The notes: a model not told the origin generated them from the sequence alone. Positions 24,116 through 36,594 are shown, counted from the stretch's first letter. The stretch: DNA of 64,000 bases from Scilla litardierei (GCA_030789695.1 CM061132.1:154362817-154426816), one strand, 5' to 3'. Translations and numbers: made by a program.

Positions 24116-24777
24116 AGCCGCCAGGCCTTAGTTTAGGCTTCTTGTGAGTGTTTTTTCATGTTTTCAAGGGGCCCGTAGTCCCGTTAACAACTACTTTTCC
24201 ATTATGAAAATAAATGAAAACTTTTTGCAAATTTGGCATGCTTTCGTCTTTTCCTTTACTTGAATACATGCGTGTGTATGGCCCCTCAACGACCCAACTT
24301 CTAATTTCATAGAAATCGTAGGTAAGTTTTGTTGTTGATAAGTTAGGCGCATTCAATTGATGAACGCAACATTTTAAACCAAAAATTAATCACGCTTCAT
24401 TTGATAGCGAGGGGTCCAGCTCCTTCGGCTTAGAGCCAAAGATTGTGGTGGGTGGTTCAGTAGTGAGGGGGGATCCATCGGCTCACAGCTGACGACAATG
24501 GTCGTTCAGTGGCGAGGGACGAGGCCCCTTCGACGTACGACCGATGACTATGTTTAGAAAATTGTTGGACAGATATCAAAAGAAAACAATCGACTTTGTA
24601 TTTATCATGAATAGACATATGATAAAAGAAAAAGATAACCTTCGATCAGATTGGTGCACTTGTCCTCGTTTGTATATACTTCAAAAAAGTACATCTTATT
24701 GTCTCCTGCGGCTTATTTCACGTTATATATATTGAAAGTAAACAAATAGTAATTTCCCAGTTTCATCTCACTTGATT

Positions 24778-25890
24778 CTAAGTGAAGCTGATGGGGTAGA
24801 CGGGCTGTTGGTTTGGGTAGAACAGCCCAAAATGCTTCTCAGTCTCTGCGCCCGTCTTCTTGTCTTCGTTGAACATCGCAAACAGGTAGGCTTCAATTGC
24901 CCTCCCAGGCCTCTTTGGTGTCCCCTGGCCAACATGCTTGATCAAGTTCTGGTTATACGTCTGCGCGTTTGCGGCCGTGGTTATGCTCGGATCGCCGCCA
25001 GCGGACGGCCACCCGCTCTCCGACACGACGATCGGCACGTCGGCCGCTCCCGCCCTCTCCAGCGCCGAGTAAGCCGTGTCCACCAGCGCATCGAACAGGT
25101 TCTGGTACCTATTCTGCTTGTCGGTCACAACGGTTCCGGACGCGGTGAACAGGGCGTAATCGAGGCGAATGTCCGCTCGGTTGTCGACGTAGCTGAAGTA
25201 GGGATACGCGTTGAGGAGGAGCGGCGCGCCGGTGCCGGCCAAGAACTGGGCAATCGGCCGCATCGCCGGCTGCGAGAACGAGCCCTCGGAGGGAGGAAAC
25301 CCGGAGACGACTCCCTGGGAAACCGCAGTGGAGACCTTGATTTGGCCGAGGCCGGCGGCGGACAACGCGTTCCAAACGTTCTGCATCGCGGGGAGCACGT
25401 ACTGGGCCCGGTCTCCGGGGACCACCTCGTTGCCGACCGCGATGTAGCGGAAGGCGACGTCTGGGGCGTGGGCCACGACGTTTGTCTGGACCCAGGAGTT
25501 GGCGGAGCCGGGGTCGGACGCCAGCTGCTGGAGATGCTCGTTGCCGACGTCGAGGATGAGGCCGATCTGGGACCCCCTGAGGGCTTGGAGAGTGTCAGAG
25601 TCCGGCCAGTAGAGCCTCATCGCTCCGATGCCGTTGGACTTGTAGAGGTTCACGGTGTCGCTGGGCCGGGGCAGATTGGATCCGAGCATGCCGTTGCAGA
25701 CCCCGACCGACTGCACGCCTGCAAACAAGATGCATTCATGTTAGTTGTCACCGTTTTTATCTTACAAGCTTACATTTCTCAGCGTGTAGGAGAGAGAGAG
25801 TGAGAGGGAACCTGCAGGGGCTCCAAAAAGGACTCCAGAGAGCAATGCAATGGCCACAATGGGAGCAGCCATGGGGTAGCTGGTTGCCAT
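24778..25890 (-). CDS. Beta-1,3-glucanase (GH17), right tandem copy, intact
   Basis: Secreted glucan endo-1,3-beta-D-glucosidase. Exons 25812-25890 and 24778-25718 on the minus strand give 339 residues. Signal peptide at 1-26, then the mature start VQSVGVCNGMLGSNLP. The intron splits the codon for Gly27 exactly as in the left copy. The acid/base residue is E124 in IAVGNEV, the nucleophile E260 in VVSESGWPSAGG. The C-terminus HFGLFYPNQQPVYPISFT is the complete family ending, with no vacuolar-type C-terminal extension, so apoplastic secretion is likely. GC content is far above the surrounding DNA. Promoter, exon 1, intron and 3' flank all match the left copy, so the whole unit was duplicated. 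Class (defence or developmental) cannot be told. Confidence 0.94.
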
Positions 25891-25975
25891 TAGATATATC
25901 AATAATTTTGAAACCTCAATCTGTGAATCTTTGAATCTTACAAATGATGCGTTTTCCTTCAGACTGGCAGCTTCA

Positions 25976-25982
25976 TTATATA
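25976..25982 (-). promoter_or_regulatory. TATA box of right glucanase gene
   Basis: TATATAA on the minus strand, 86 bp upstream of the ATG at 25890, in the segment 'cactatataatgaag'. Position and sequence fit a core promoter. The segment is deleted in the left copy. Confidence 0.6.
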
Positions 25983-26430
25983 GTGATCTTTATGAAATTT
26001 ATTTTCCTAAGGAATACAGTTGAAGTCTTTGAAAAATCAGAGCTATATATTAAGACAAGAAATTGACGCCGTTGCAACTTGCATCCCCTGTTGAAGGGTA
26101 ATCCAAACATCGATAATACTAATGAATGACTCGATGCATAAGTTGAACTTAGTCTTCGCCTGAATAATTTCATGCGTCATTTTCCCACGAATTTCTTTGG
26201 AAGAAATATTCAAAGCTTGGATGGACTGCGAATCATTCGCCGAAACTACGTCCCCAATTCAGTACGTCGTGTGCGACGGACTGCGGAGACTGCTTCACAA
26301 AAAATTTCATAATATTTGTAATTATTATCTTGAAGTAAAATGGGTACCGTATGTTTGCATATTTGGTGCCCTTTAAAGGTCCACTTTTCACTATTTTTTT
26401 TTTAATTTTAAGTACTTTTCATATTCTAAA
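25983..26430 (-). promoter_or_regulatory. Upstream region of right glucanase, duplicated
   Basis: Same ordered blocks as upstream of the left copy up to 'gtccacttttcac.ttttttttt' at about 26380-26405 (left copy 20221-20242). This marks the far edge of the duplicated unit, which spans roughly 18505-20440 and 24683-26430. Confidence 0.6.
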
Positions 26431-28790
26431 ACTAAGCATATCAAATCTGCTAAACTTCGATTCGTCACCTCACTAATCATTATAATGTATTATGTATAGT
26501 AGTCATTGACGATGGGTTCCAAAAAATGTTTGGTGAAGTTTTGAGTAATTAAGCAATTTTAGGTAAATGATATTTTTATGGTTTCCAAAGAATACAAAGG
26601 ATTCGAGTGGTACATATAGTAAAAGACCATTGTAAATTTAAAGTCTTTTAGATTTCTTTATAACAATATATGGTGAAAAATATAAGCCCCCTCTCTAATT
26701 CTTTGTTTGAATGTCACACTCCCGCTTGGCTTTTTTTCAAAGGGTCTGAAACCTCCTGATATTTTGTTGAACGTTCCTAAAAGTCCCGTGTTCATATTTT
26801 GTGGTTTATAGAATCACTAGAAATAACCCGTGCGCATGGTGCACAGTGCACAAAAAAAAAACCACACGAACAGGATGCGTTGTAGCCACGCAACCGAAAA
26901 ACAGTGAGAACTATGGGTGTGTGTGTCGGTATCGTCGGGGGCAAAAGCGGAAAGTTATTTGAATTATGTGACTTTTGGGGGTGCACTTTTGGGTTTTTGG
27001 TGGGTGATTTTTGGGGGCCTCATCGAGATGAGGTGGCGCACGCATGGCCAATCCTTTGTTTCAGTCAACTTGTGACTGAGACAAAGACCCTCATTTGTAT
27101 AATAGATTTTTCATATTCTAACGTTTGCTCCCATTTCAGGAAATAAATCATTCATCTTTTTGTTTTTAGATTTTAAACGAATTCTTACAGTTTTTTATAG
27201 TAAACTAGAAATAACATGTGCACATAGTCCATGGTGATCCAAGAAAAACCCACAGGCGGGATGCGTGAACGCAATAACCGACAAAAGAACGAGAAGAGTG
27301 GGAGGATGTGTGTATTGTTGGGAGGAGGTGGGACCTGCGCACAATCGATAAAGAGATAGAAGTGTGGGCGTGTGCGGAGGTATCGTCGGGGGGTATAAGT
27401 GGTTAAATCACAAAAAAAACCTTGGAGGGAGGGGGGCAAAGCGCATAAATCCCAACCCAAATCACAGGGTGTAAAAGAGGTAAATGCATGCGTTAAAGTG
27501 CAAAAAACGTAGTGGGCCAAAATGAAAAAAGAACGATGGCAAACCCGTAAATATGTGGAACATGGAGGGAAATTTGGGTTTTATTAAAAAGCAATGGCAA
27601 GCCATGGAAATGAATCAAATGATGTCTGCTTTTGTTTGGATCCTCCACAACCAAACCCCAAGTGGGACCCACCATGCCAAGCTGGCAAAACGAAGGTCAC
27701 ACCTATGCCCTAGTGGGAAAAAAAAGTGGGGCTACTTTTTTGTCACATGCGGACATGGCCATGGGGGGTGGTTGCCCTAATAAGGATGTTCACATGCCAC
27801 AAAAGAACGATATTTCAACCGTAATTCTTGAACATCTCTTGCAACTTCTAAAAAGAAGTAGTTCACATTTTTCGACTAAATATTTTAGGCTGTACTTTAA
27901 AAGTTTGTCTACTCTCCAGCAAAGATTTCTTCACTTTGGATTTGATGGCCCTGTGTCTAAATTAGTCTGAGATTTAAAACACAAAAAGAAAACCATCGAC
28001 GCTTTTAATCTCTCTATTTATCCATAACAACGATCGCATCTCGCCATCTAGGTCTGATGATCTAGGGTCTGAAATGTTACACACTGCACTTTCCAACGAA
28101 GAGTGGGTTTTCAACAACGATGCTTAGAAAATTCAGTCCAATTTGAAATAAAGCTACTATTCACCCTTTTCATCTCACATTTTAGATTTATTTTTAACAC
28201 AGAGTAGTATCTATTTATATTTCTGAAGTATACATGTACCTTCTAATGAAGCGTATTTTTAAGTGGTAATCCTTGAAAATTTTCGATTCGCATTTTATAA
28301 TGACGTAGACGGCTTCATATAAAAGGAGAATAAATTTATACTTCATTGGACATCTATTAATGTAAAGGTTTGTCGTATGTGGTAGGTGGAGGAGTGTGCC
28401 ACATAATCCTCTCACCTTGGGGTAATGAGGTGTGTGCAATTTAGGGTATGTGTGTGGAGACCCAAAACAAAAGCCCTCATTTTCACTTAATTTCATTCTT
28501 GCCATCACTTTTTCATGAAATCAAAAAAGCACTTCACACTCTACACTATTTACAACTCTGTCATTGCCCTTTTTACATTCTACCCCCCAGATTTTTTTGC
28601 TTTTAGGCCTCTGTTTTCACATTTTCTCATTTTTACCATCTGCTTTTCTGCATTTTTACCTCTTTTTGCACTTTGCCCCCGGGTGACGACTGTATCCTTT
28701 TGCGCTTTGTGACCGGACGACGAATGTCTCGGTAGCCTCCTGGCCCGTACATGTACCGGTAAATCGTACATAGACCATAGATTTTTGAGA
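26431..28790. repeat. Degenerate repeats, no gene recognised
   Basis: Two direct, diverged copies of a repeat beginning 'actagaaataac(c/a)(c/t)gtgc' start near 26815 and 27205 and share 'ggatgcgt', 'gtatcgtcgggg' words. The segment 26950-27110 has an inverted counterpart at 29365-29530. Short open frames here have no recognisable domain and no conserved splicing context. Confidence 0.45.
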
Positions 28791-29600
28791 ATTATTATGA
28801 CAGTGACTCGCACCAAAATTCTAACGACCTTCAATAAATTTCTTACCCAACGTTTTATGTATAGAGATGTGCGTTATGATGATTGTTACTTGGATCAAAA
28901 TCTGCAACAAATTTATTATTGGCCAAACTATATCTTTAGATTTTTAGTTGGCCGTGTCATGTCCCGTCGTCAACTTTGGGTTGCTCTTTAGATCTTAGCC
29001 GACGATATACAGTCTTGATCCCTTTTTTTTTCTCATCGTTTGTTTCCTTTTTCGTTTCTTTTATTGGAGATGTTGGATCCAGTATTGATGGGGATAAATT
29101 TGCTAATACTAGAATTTAGATGAGATTAGAAGAAAGCAGGTGTTCCTCGATAAAAAAAATGATGAGACGTGGTGTGTTCCATTAGTAGAGTAAAAAGTAA
29201 AATCAAATATAATTCATGAGCTTGATTTTTCTTCGACCAATGAGAACAAGCATGTCAGCGTATCTGATCATTTTCAACCCGATATCAACTATTTTTATTT
29301 ATTAATCTCAATCCAGATACAACATTTCCAAACACTCAAATATTTTACCATTTTTTCGTTTATATTCATCGACCAAACATCTATTATACATTTGAGGGTC
29401 ATTGTCCCAGTCGCAAGTTGACTGGGACAAAAGATTGGCCATGTGTGCGGCACCTCATCTCGGTGGGGCACACAAAAATCACCCAAAAAAACCCAAAAAT
29501 GCACCCACATTCAAAAACCCCCTAATTCAATTTGGGATGGTGATATTGATTTGCTTTAGAATATCCATGAATTTCACATACGTTTGTTCAAGTTTTTCGT
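28791..29600. repeat. Intergenic, includes inverted repeat partner
   Basis: 29365-29530 is the diverged reverse complement of 26950-27110 ('cccaaaaatgcaccc', 'ggccatgtgtgcggcacctcatctcggtg', 'gtcaacttg' words). The rest is AT-rich without recognised content. Confidence 0.5.
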
Positions 29601-29603
29601 TGG

Positions 29604-31109
29604 TCAATCTTTGAGGAAATGGGACATGTGGTATATATCCTTTGGTAGATTTAGAAGATATTTCTTTATCTTTCTTTGTGGATTTGTCATTCCCATTATA
29701 GTCTCCACCATTGAAGCCGATGGCTCTATCTCAACATGATTTCTTGATTTCTCAGCATCTAAAGCTGTGGACGCGCTCCTAGCTAGATTCTCCATTTGTT
29801 TACCATTCCTTAATATAATATCATTGATCTGAACTCTCTGATTCTGTCCAGTTGGCCTGGTAATTGGCCCTCAGATTTAATGTCTGGCTCACATATTGGG
29901 CAATCTGAGCAACCTGAGTTTCAATCAACTTGTTATGGGCAGGCATCGTGTCGAGTCTGGAGTTAATTTGTTGTATGGAGTTGTGGAAGTAATCGTTCTT
30001 CTGACCTTGAGTCACTATAAAATTCTCTATAAGTGTCTAGAGATTGGACTTTGGTGGCGGAGGCGGAGGCACATGCACTAGAGGTCTACCCTGAAATCCT
30101 GGCAGTTGATTGTGATTCACGGGAGGCAGTTGTGGGAAAGGTTGATGTGGCTAGGGATTGGTGTTTCGATATGAGAAGTTGGATGGTTCTTCCCGCCGGG
30201 GTTGATGGTGTTTGAGTAAGGATTATTGGGCAGCCTCCGATTGTTACTGTATTATGCATTGGCCTGCTTAATGCTCATCTCTTGTGTCTGTGCGGTGATG
30301 AATTTACAGTCACTAGACAAATTTCCCTTCACACCACAGACTACACAGCTAGACTGGCGGACTAGGTGTACTTGCTCCAATCCCCATCTAGGCAATCTGA
30401 TGTGACAGATCATCAAATTTACTGGCAAGTAGAGTCAATGCATCAACTTCAAGCTTACCACCTTTCTTTGGCATGGCCCTCTCGTTACTTCAATGATAAT
30501 AGTTGAAGGCCATCTCTTCCAATAGTGCCATCATAATGGCACCTCCAGCTGCAGCATATAGAAATCTTGACTTCTTGCTTTAGACAGTTGTAAAAAGTCT
30601 GAATAAGAAGCCATTCGGGAACTCCGTGGGTGGACGCTGCCTCTGTAGCTCTTTATAACTTTCACATGATTCATAGAGGGACTCTTGGTCGAACTGTGCA
30701 AAAGATCTGATCTCGTTTTGTAACTTAATAGTTTTTCCAGGGTAAAAGAATTTAGCAAGGAAGGCTCTGGATAGGGTGTCCCATGTTGCAAAGGCATTCG
30801 GATCATTACGCTTCAGCCACCCCTTGGCCGTATCCCTCATTGAAAAAGGGAAGAGTCTCAATCTGATGGCATCGTCGGTGATGCCATTTATCTTGATAGT
30901 ATCACACTTTTCTAGAAAAGTGTTCAGGTGATCATTGGAATTCTCCATGGGCGATCCACCGAACTGATCTTATTGGATGAAGAGTATGAGTCTGGTCTTT
31001 AGCTCGAAATTATTGGCTTAGATTACTGGCCTTGAAATACAGATGTCGGACTCATGTAAGGCATAGAGAAGTCCATGATGGACTTGGTATTTTCCTCTTC
31101 CTCTGCCAT
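29604..31109 (-). pseudogene. Athila/Tat-type gypsy gag, broken
   Basis: Minus strand. ATG at 31109 (MAEEEENTKS...), an early stop, then a Gag core with HLNTFLEKCDTIKING, IRLRLFPFSMRDTAKGWL and FLAKFFYPGKTIKLQNEI (about 30580-30948), the domain that builds the retrotransposon capsid. Further on lie a knuckle CVVCGVKGNLSSDC near 30305-30346 in which the expected His is Asn, a segment IETQVAQIAQ (about 29880-29935) and a C-terminal part. Frame breaks and stops occur throughout. No protease or RT follows, so the element is cut off after gag. Confidence 0.75.
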
Positions 31110-31318
31110 GATGTCCTACTTTAGCTTCCTTCTTCTCTCAGTAGCCTCGATCTAAGGATTAAAAGGGATTAAATCTTCTGAGCTCTGAGTTCTCATGTGC
31201 ATGCAAGAAAAAGAGAAACTGGAAGCGAGCTGTCAGTAGAACAAGGAGAATAACAGAAAGAAAAATAATATCGTAGTCTAATAAATCTAAGATTGATACT
31301 AATATCAATCTGTTAACC

Positions 31319-31336
31319 TTCCCGTTAACTGCACCA
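31319..31336 (-). other. Degenerate tRNA-Asp-type primer binding site
   Basis: Minus strand TGGTGCAGTTAACGGGAA, a worn form of the tRNA-Asp primer site normal for Athila/Tat elements, preceded by 'gtttt' as is usual there. About five of 18 bases differ, which fits an old element. Confidence 0.6.
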
Positions 31337-31339
31337 AAA

Positions 31340-32851
31340 ACTTGTTCGAGTTTATAATTACCGCAAGCACACAGTACAGTGTATTGTAGCACAAACGGTT
31401 CGATTCTCAGGAAAGTTATTAGTCGAATACTAGCCAATCTTAGACTATGAGTTAACTGCATGAATTTCTATCAGGGTCACAAGAGAGTAATAATAAGAAT
31501 TATCAATGCGAGAAGATGCTAGAGTTAAGTATCCCCACTATTATAAATTAGTTATAATATGATCTCAAATCCAAATTATTAAACCAATATTCGGGTGAGA
31601 TTATTGTTTCTTAATTTAATACCTAGAACCTTCTGTCAAAGTGAAAAAGGCATATTTATCATACCATGACACCTACTTCTGTGGCTATCAACGCATGATA
31701 AACGCATTAAGATGCAACAATAAATAGGTTATCAATCTCAATTCTCACCTACTTTTGTGGGAGAACTTCGATCAATGTCAAGGCTCTCCGATTTAGGATC
31801 CAACTATCATTGATAATTCTAAATAAGTAGAAATCTATTACACTCTTAATAACTATATCAAATTAATCCCCAACTGTCATTGGTGAATTAGATTTTCTAG
31901 TGATTAAGGGCAAAATAGATGTAACAGCATAACCTTGACAAAACCATAATATTAGATTCAATATCATGGAGGTAAGGAGATCAATTCATATCCAATCAGA
32001 ATAGGGTTCAACTCAACCCTAGCCAATAAGATTAGTCAAGAGACATTGCAATATCTATCAAGCAAAAGTTATAGAATATCATAAAAACAAAGAATAGAGG
32101 AAAGGGATTACTTGAATTGATGATGAAAATGAAAAGTTTAGCGTTCTTCAATCTCAAATCCAGGGGAAGTTACAAGAAAATCTCCAAAAACTCTCCCCAT
32201 AATAGCGTTGCTGAATACCAGATAAAAACTCGAATAAAACGTGCTTTTCTATCATACAAAACTGGGTATTTATACCCCAAAAACCCTTAGACAAATCGGG
32301 TTTCAAAAACAGTTTCGGCAATCGGCACGGTTGTGTGCGATATGACATAGTCGTGATGAAACGTTGCAGGATTTTTCTGGGCGCTCTGTGTGTTTTACAC
32401 GGCCATGTTGGCTTTCTGCACAACCGTGCTGATTTCCCTGCAATCTCTGAACCCTCTGTCAAAATGGCACGACCGTGCCAAAAGACCGCACGGTTGTGCC
32501 GTTGTGCTGCTTATTGCCTACTACTCTGATGCTCCTGCACAGCTGTGCTAGGTTCTTGCATAACCGTGTCATGTTTTGGCCTCCCATCTTCAGAATTGGT
32601 TCCTCCTCGACATCCACATCCACTCCTTAGCTCCGATTAGCATGATTTGACCCTAAAATGTTTAGACACCACAAAATATACCCCACGACTGATAAAAACA
32701 ACCAAAAATCTACGAAAAATTATAAAAAGTTCCTAGTAAAATCACACCAAAAATCCTACAAAACATGCACTTAACAACCACACATTGCAACATAATTGCC
32801 ACCGTGTGTAGGATACAAACAATACCATGATTTCTTATGATAAAGGGGACA
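31340..32851 (-). repeat. Long 5' LTR of the Athila/Tat-type element
   Basis: Directly upstream (minus strand) of the primer site and gag. It contains several 'gcac(g/a)(g/a)(c/t)cgtgc' palindromic words between 32300 and 32570, a hallmark of this LTR type, and the usual tail 'gtgtgcttgcggtaatt' near 31352-31370. Its outer end is uncertain because another LTR element starts at 32857. Confidence 0.6.
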
Positions 32852-32856
32852 CTAAT

Positions 32857-33566
32857 TGTTGGAATTAATGGCTCTTTTGGCCATTTGTTCACTCCCACTC
32901 TCTTTCTTTTAGTCCCACATTGGATAGGCAAACACCCTTGTGTGGGTATATAATAAGCTTCTCTCTATTGGGCTATTGGACTTGTTAATGGGCTAGAAAT
33001 TGGGGGTAGCTCGCGTGCACATGAGCCCAAGCAAGGGGCCGAGCCCAATCCGGGTTGAACCGAATGGAAAATCTGGGCGTCGGATCCGGAAACCCTTAGC
33101 GTGTGTGCGCTGGCGTCGTGCCTGCGCAGGGGGGGTTCACGGGTGCGCGCGCGGAGTGCCCGAGTTTTGACTCGTGTTTTTTAGCCAATTTTAATTTTTA
33201 GAATTCAAATAGCCTAATACGTTTTATTTTCCCAACAGCCATTTTTCATTTAATTGCAACAGCCATTTTTCCTCTTTATAAACTCTTTTGTCTAGAGTTT
33301 CTAAAAGATAATTGCGAAAATCCTGTTCTATGCCATACCTCATCCTGGGTATCGATCTTTGTGCAAATTCCAAAGCTTCTGGCCGCGAGTGGACGCGTCC
33401 AGGGGCTGCTGTGTTAACCTTGGGGAGCAACCGGCAATTCCGATTACCACCGAGGTCGGGCCGTAATTGTTTTCAAGGCAGTGGTCATTCCACGTCACAG
33501 CGTTTCATTCCTGATAAGTTCTTCCTACGCTTGAACCATAGTCAATTCCGACTTTTTAATCTTACA
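32857..33566 (+). repeat. 5' LTR of the large non-autonomous element
   Basis: 710 bp. It contains a GC-rich patch at about 33085-33170 and ends AATCTTACA. Lacks 68 bp present in the 3' LTR. Confidence 0.92.
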
Positions 33567-36060
33567 ATTTGAAAACAATTATATGTTTGTTATTACTATG
33601 GTTAGCCTGCTATTGATTTTGCTGCGTTCTTGAATCAGATGCTTTGTTTAGGGTGATCTGTCACCCTGTTTGGAAGATAGCGGTTGTATAATTAGGCAGA
33701 TTTTGTTCTACCTTTCTTCTATAGTCCCTTTTTCAAAAGATAGAGGACTTGGCGGAGCTGGTTTAGGATTTGATTTTCAAATTCAATGGGCATGTTTGGA
33801 TAAAATCTGGTATGTTATCAACTACAATTGCCGATGCATTCAAACTGGTGCATGTGGTGGTCATATTGTGGCCTCTAATACAAGTCAAGGCTAGAGTATC
33901 TTAATTTACGAAATAAACTTGAACCATTTATCTAATATATATAATATATCATATTCTCATTCAAAATCTTTTGTGCATGTTTATACTGTATTGTTCCTAT
34001 GTTGTGCAATAATACTCATACATATTTGCATCTGTTTTTATGCAATCTTGTGTGGTTAAATTTCAACCACACTGTAAAAATTTTTACGGCAAACTAAGAC
34101 CATTCATTCAATTTTTGATTCTTTAGCCTGGCCCGAATGTAGGTGGTCCCATGCAATTGCTCACTGTGTGCTTGTGCGTGTTTTCATCCGTGTGCACATG
34201 AGTGTATGCATGCGTTTTCAGATATTTAAAATCAGAATCACTTTTCTGGATATCATTTTATATTTCTTTCTACTCTACGCTGGTTATTAGCTAGCACATG
34301 AAAAATTATTGCATGCAAGTTTAGTGAATTATTTTAGTGGTGTCTGCTGGGATATCATGTTTTTTTTATGTCAAGATGAGACAGATCCTTCTTTCGTGGA
34401 TTATCTGCATTTCATTTGGGCTCTTGGGCATCCATTGATCAAGAGATGCTTTGAGATGCATTTTGGGATGTTTGTAGAATTCTGCGAGCTTGTTTGATCT
34501 CTCAAGTTGGGGTTTCTGAGGTGGAGGCAAGATGAGACAGATCCTTCTTTCGTGGAACCTTTTTTTTTTTTTAATCCCAAATATTGGGTTACAATTTTAC
34601 TATTTTTGGGTGAGATTCCGTAAAATGTTTTATTGAGTACTTTTCTGAGTTTAATGAGAAAAAAAATATATATATATACGCTTATTTCAAGTGCTTGGCA
34701 ATGATGGGTAGACATGTCAGATATGTCCACACAAATTTTTGTGTGGTAACTTTCCTCACAAATCTTCAATAATAGACTGAAACATCATTTCGGATTAAGC
34801 TTCCATGGGGATCAAAACAAGGATCCTCAGGGGCAATGCTTATTTCTTAGAGATACCCAAGATTTCATCTTTTCATGGCCGTTTTTTAACATCTTCATCG
34901 TTTCAAATCAACAGTGATTGCATCATTTTGCCGTGATCATTGAAGTGGCTTATTACTACCTTGTAAAAGTCAGGATCACTATGTCCCTTTCATATTGATA
35001 ATTTGATACCCTACAATGGGCAACATTTATTTGAGATTCAGAGGATTATGCCGGACAATCGAGTTTAACAGCCTTTGTTGATATTTATGTTTCGATCAAT
35101 ATGACTGATTTCGTGTAATTAATTGTTGTGTTTGTTGAAGATTCAGAGCTACATGATATTCTTATAATCGGTAAGAATTTCCTATCTATACGGGGTTAGC
35201 TTGTAGCACTACTATGCTTCATAGTAAAATAGGCTAAGCTTGTGACTAGCCGTTGACATATTATTGCCAAGTCATGAACAAAAGAGGGATTTTCACAGAT
35301 CATAGTAGGCTAGTTGGCACGAAGAAAAACTTAAAAAAAAAAGGGCCAGGAGTAGAGGTGTTAACATTGTTGATCTGTTATGTTATGGGGATTGCATTGT
35401 CTCTGATGTATGATAGATGCCATGAGTCAAACAAATGAAGCTTTTGAAAATGGTGCATGTGAGTAAATGAGATCATATGTTTATTGTTTTGTTTTTCTAT
35501 GATATAATTCTGATACATGACTTAAGACTTATGTATCAATGATACTCAAAAACATTTTATTGGGAGAAACTAATGACATCATTCCACTCATTAGAAGATC
35601 ATGTATGTATCTATTTAATTTTTTGTGTCATATTTGACTAGCAATTGATGCCTGCCATTTGTTTGATAAGCTGTTGCCTATGTCGTCCAAACATAGAAAT
35701 GCAGACACATGCTATGTGCAACTCTGCAGAGATACATTTCAGCATATTCTAAAAAGTATACTTATATTCCAGTATTATGTTAGCAGTAGGTGTTTGAGAC
35801 TTCTGCCTGGTATTTGTCTGACTCTGTTTGAAGTGCCAGTACAACTTTGGTCGTTCCTACCGACATGTAATATGCAATTATGCATAAATAATATGATCAA
35901 GTATACAAAGATCCGCTGAATTCTAACAGACAGTGTTACTGGGGCACTATATTTTGTTGTGTCTGGCCCCAGGATGTGTGTATCACATGACCTGGCATGG
36001 TGTAAACATTAAAAAAAGGAACTTTGAAGAAAATGATGATTGCTATATATGCTTTTGAGT
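33567..36060 (+). other. Noncoding interior of the LTR element
   Basis: AT-rich, no domain recognised. A 27-bp word 'agatgagacagatccttctttcgtgga' occurs at about 34374-34400 and 34531-34557, the second followed by a T-run. Low-complexity T/A tracts occur near 34560 and 34661. Confidence 0.5.
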
Positions 36061-36109
36061 TCAGGAATGTCTGATGACATGTGGGGGACGCTTTTATCTC
36101 ATCTTGTCA

Positions 36110-36594
36110 TGTTCTTTACCACATAAGAAACTAGATAAGACACCTTATGAGATGTGGAAAGGATTTACTCCCAATCTGAATTTTCTTAGAGTGTGGGGGT
36201 GTTTGACTAAAGTAGGTCTACCTGACTTTAAGAAGTCGAACTTTGGACCAGAATTCATTACTGCTTTCTTATCAGAAAGTGCATGTATAGATTTGATTAG
36301 TGATGAGCTTGTGTCTGCCCTCTTGATAGAAGGAGACCCTAAAACTTATGATGAGGCAATGGGATAATTATCTGATTTATCTAAAGGTAGTAGACCCATT
36401 AGTAGTAAATGGATCTTCAAGAAAAGACACATACGCATCAGACACGGTGTGGTTAAACAACTCCTGAAAATGGAGTAATTTCTTTGGAATATGTGAGATC
36501 TGAAAGAAATCTTGCAGATCCACTAACCAAAGGATTGCCAAGGAAAGTGGTTCTTGATTCGTCGAGGGGGATGGGGCTAAAGCCCATGCGTTAA
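36110..36594 (+). pseudogene. Copia pol remnant (integrase C-term, RT start fused to RNase H end)
   Basis: PHKKLDKTPYEMWKGF and LRVWGCLTKVGLPDFK (about 36117-36230) match the integrase C-terminal part of Ty1/copia Pol. GDPKTYDEAM near 36333-36362 and SKWIFKK near 36403-36423 are the start of the RT domain. Immediately after follow RHIRIRHGVVKQLL and, after one frame change, ISLEYVRSERNLADPLTKGL with KPMR stop, the C-terminal end of copia RNase H. Thus most of RT and RNase H has been deleted, leaving the ends joined. Not functional. Confidence 0.75.

Larger units (their letters stand above)
20727..24540 (+). mobile_element. Truncated gypsy-type element with Transposase_28-like gag
   Basis: The segment between the two glucanase copies has an LTR-like leader (about 20727-21900, with a 96-bp tandem duplication), a broken gag-like coding region (21917-24115) and a tail with 'ccttcggc...gacgatgg' words typical of plant gypsy elements of this kind. 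No matching 3' LTR, no pol and no TSD were found. It lies wholly between the duplicated glucanase units, so it may have inserted after the duplication. Confidence 0.55.

Noticed and set aside
24772..25803. Long open frame on the plus strand (343 codons)
   Set aside because: It is the antisense shadow of the right glucanase gene; GC-rich coding DNA often leaves the opposite strand open. No domain resemblance.
26904..27970. Several short frames between the glucanases and the Athila-like fragment
   Set aside because: Low complexity, set within degenerate repeats, no recognisable domain or splicing pattern.
33224..33572. Short frames repeated at 37619-38003
   Set aside because: They are the two LTRs of one element, not duplicated genes.
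35659..35919. 86-codon frame inside the non-autonomous LTR element
   Set aside because: No domain resemblance and no neighbouring coding exons; expected by chance at this length.
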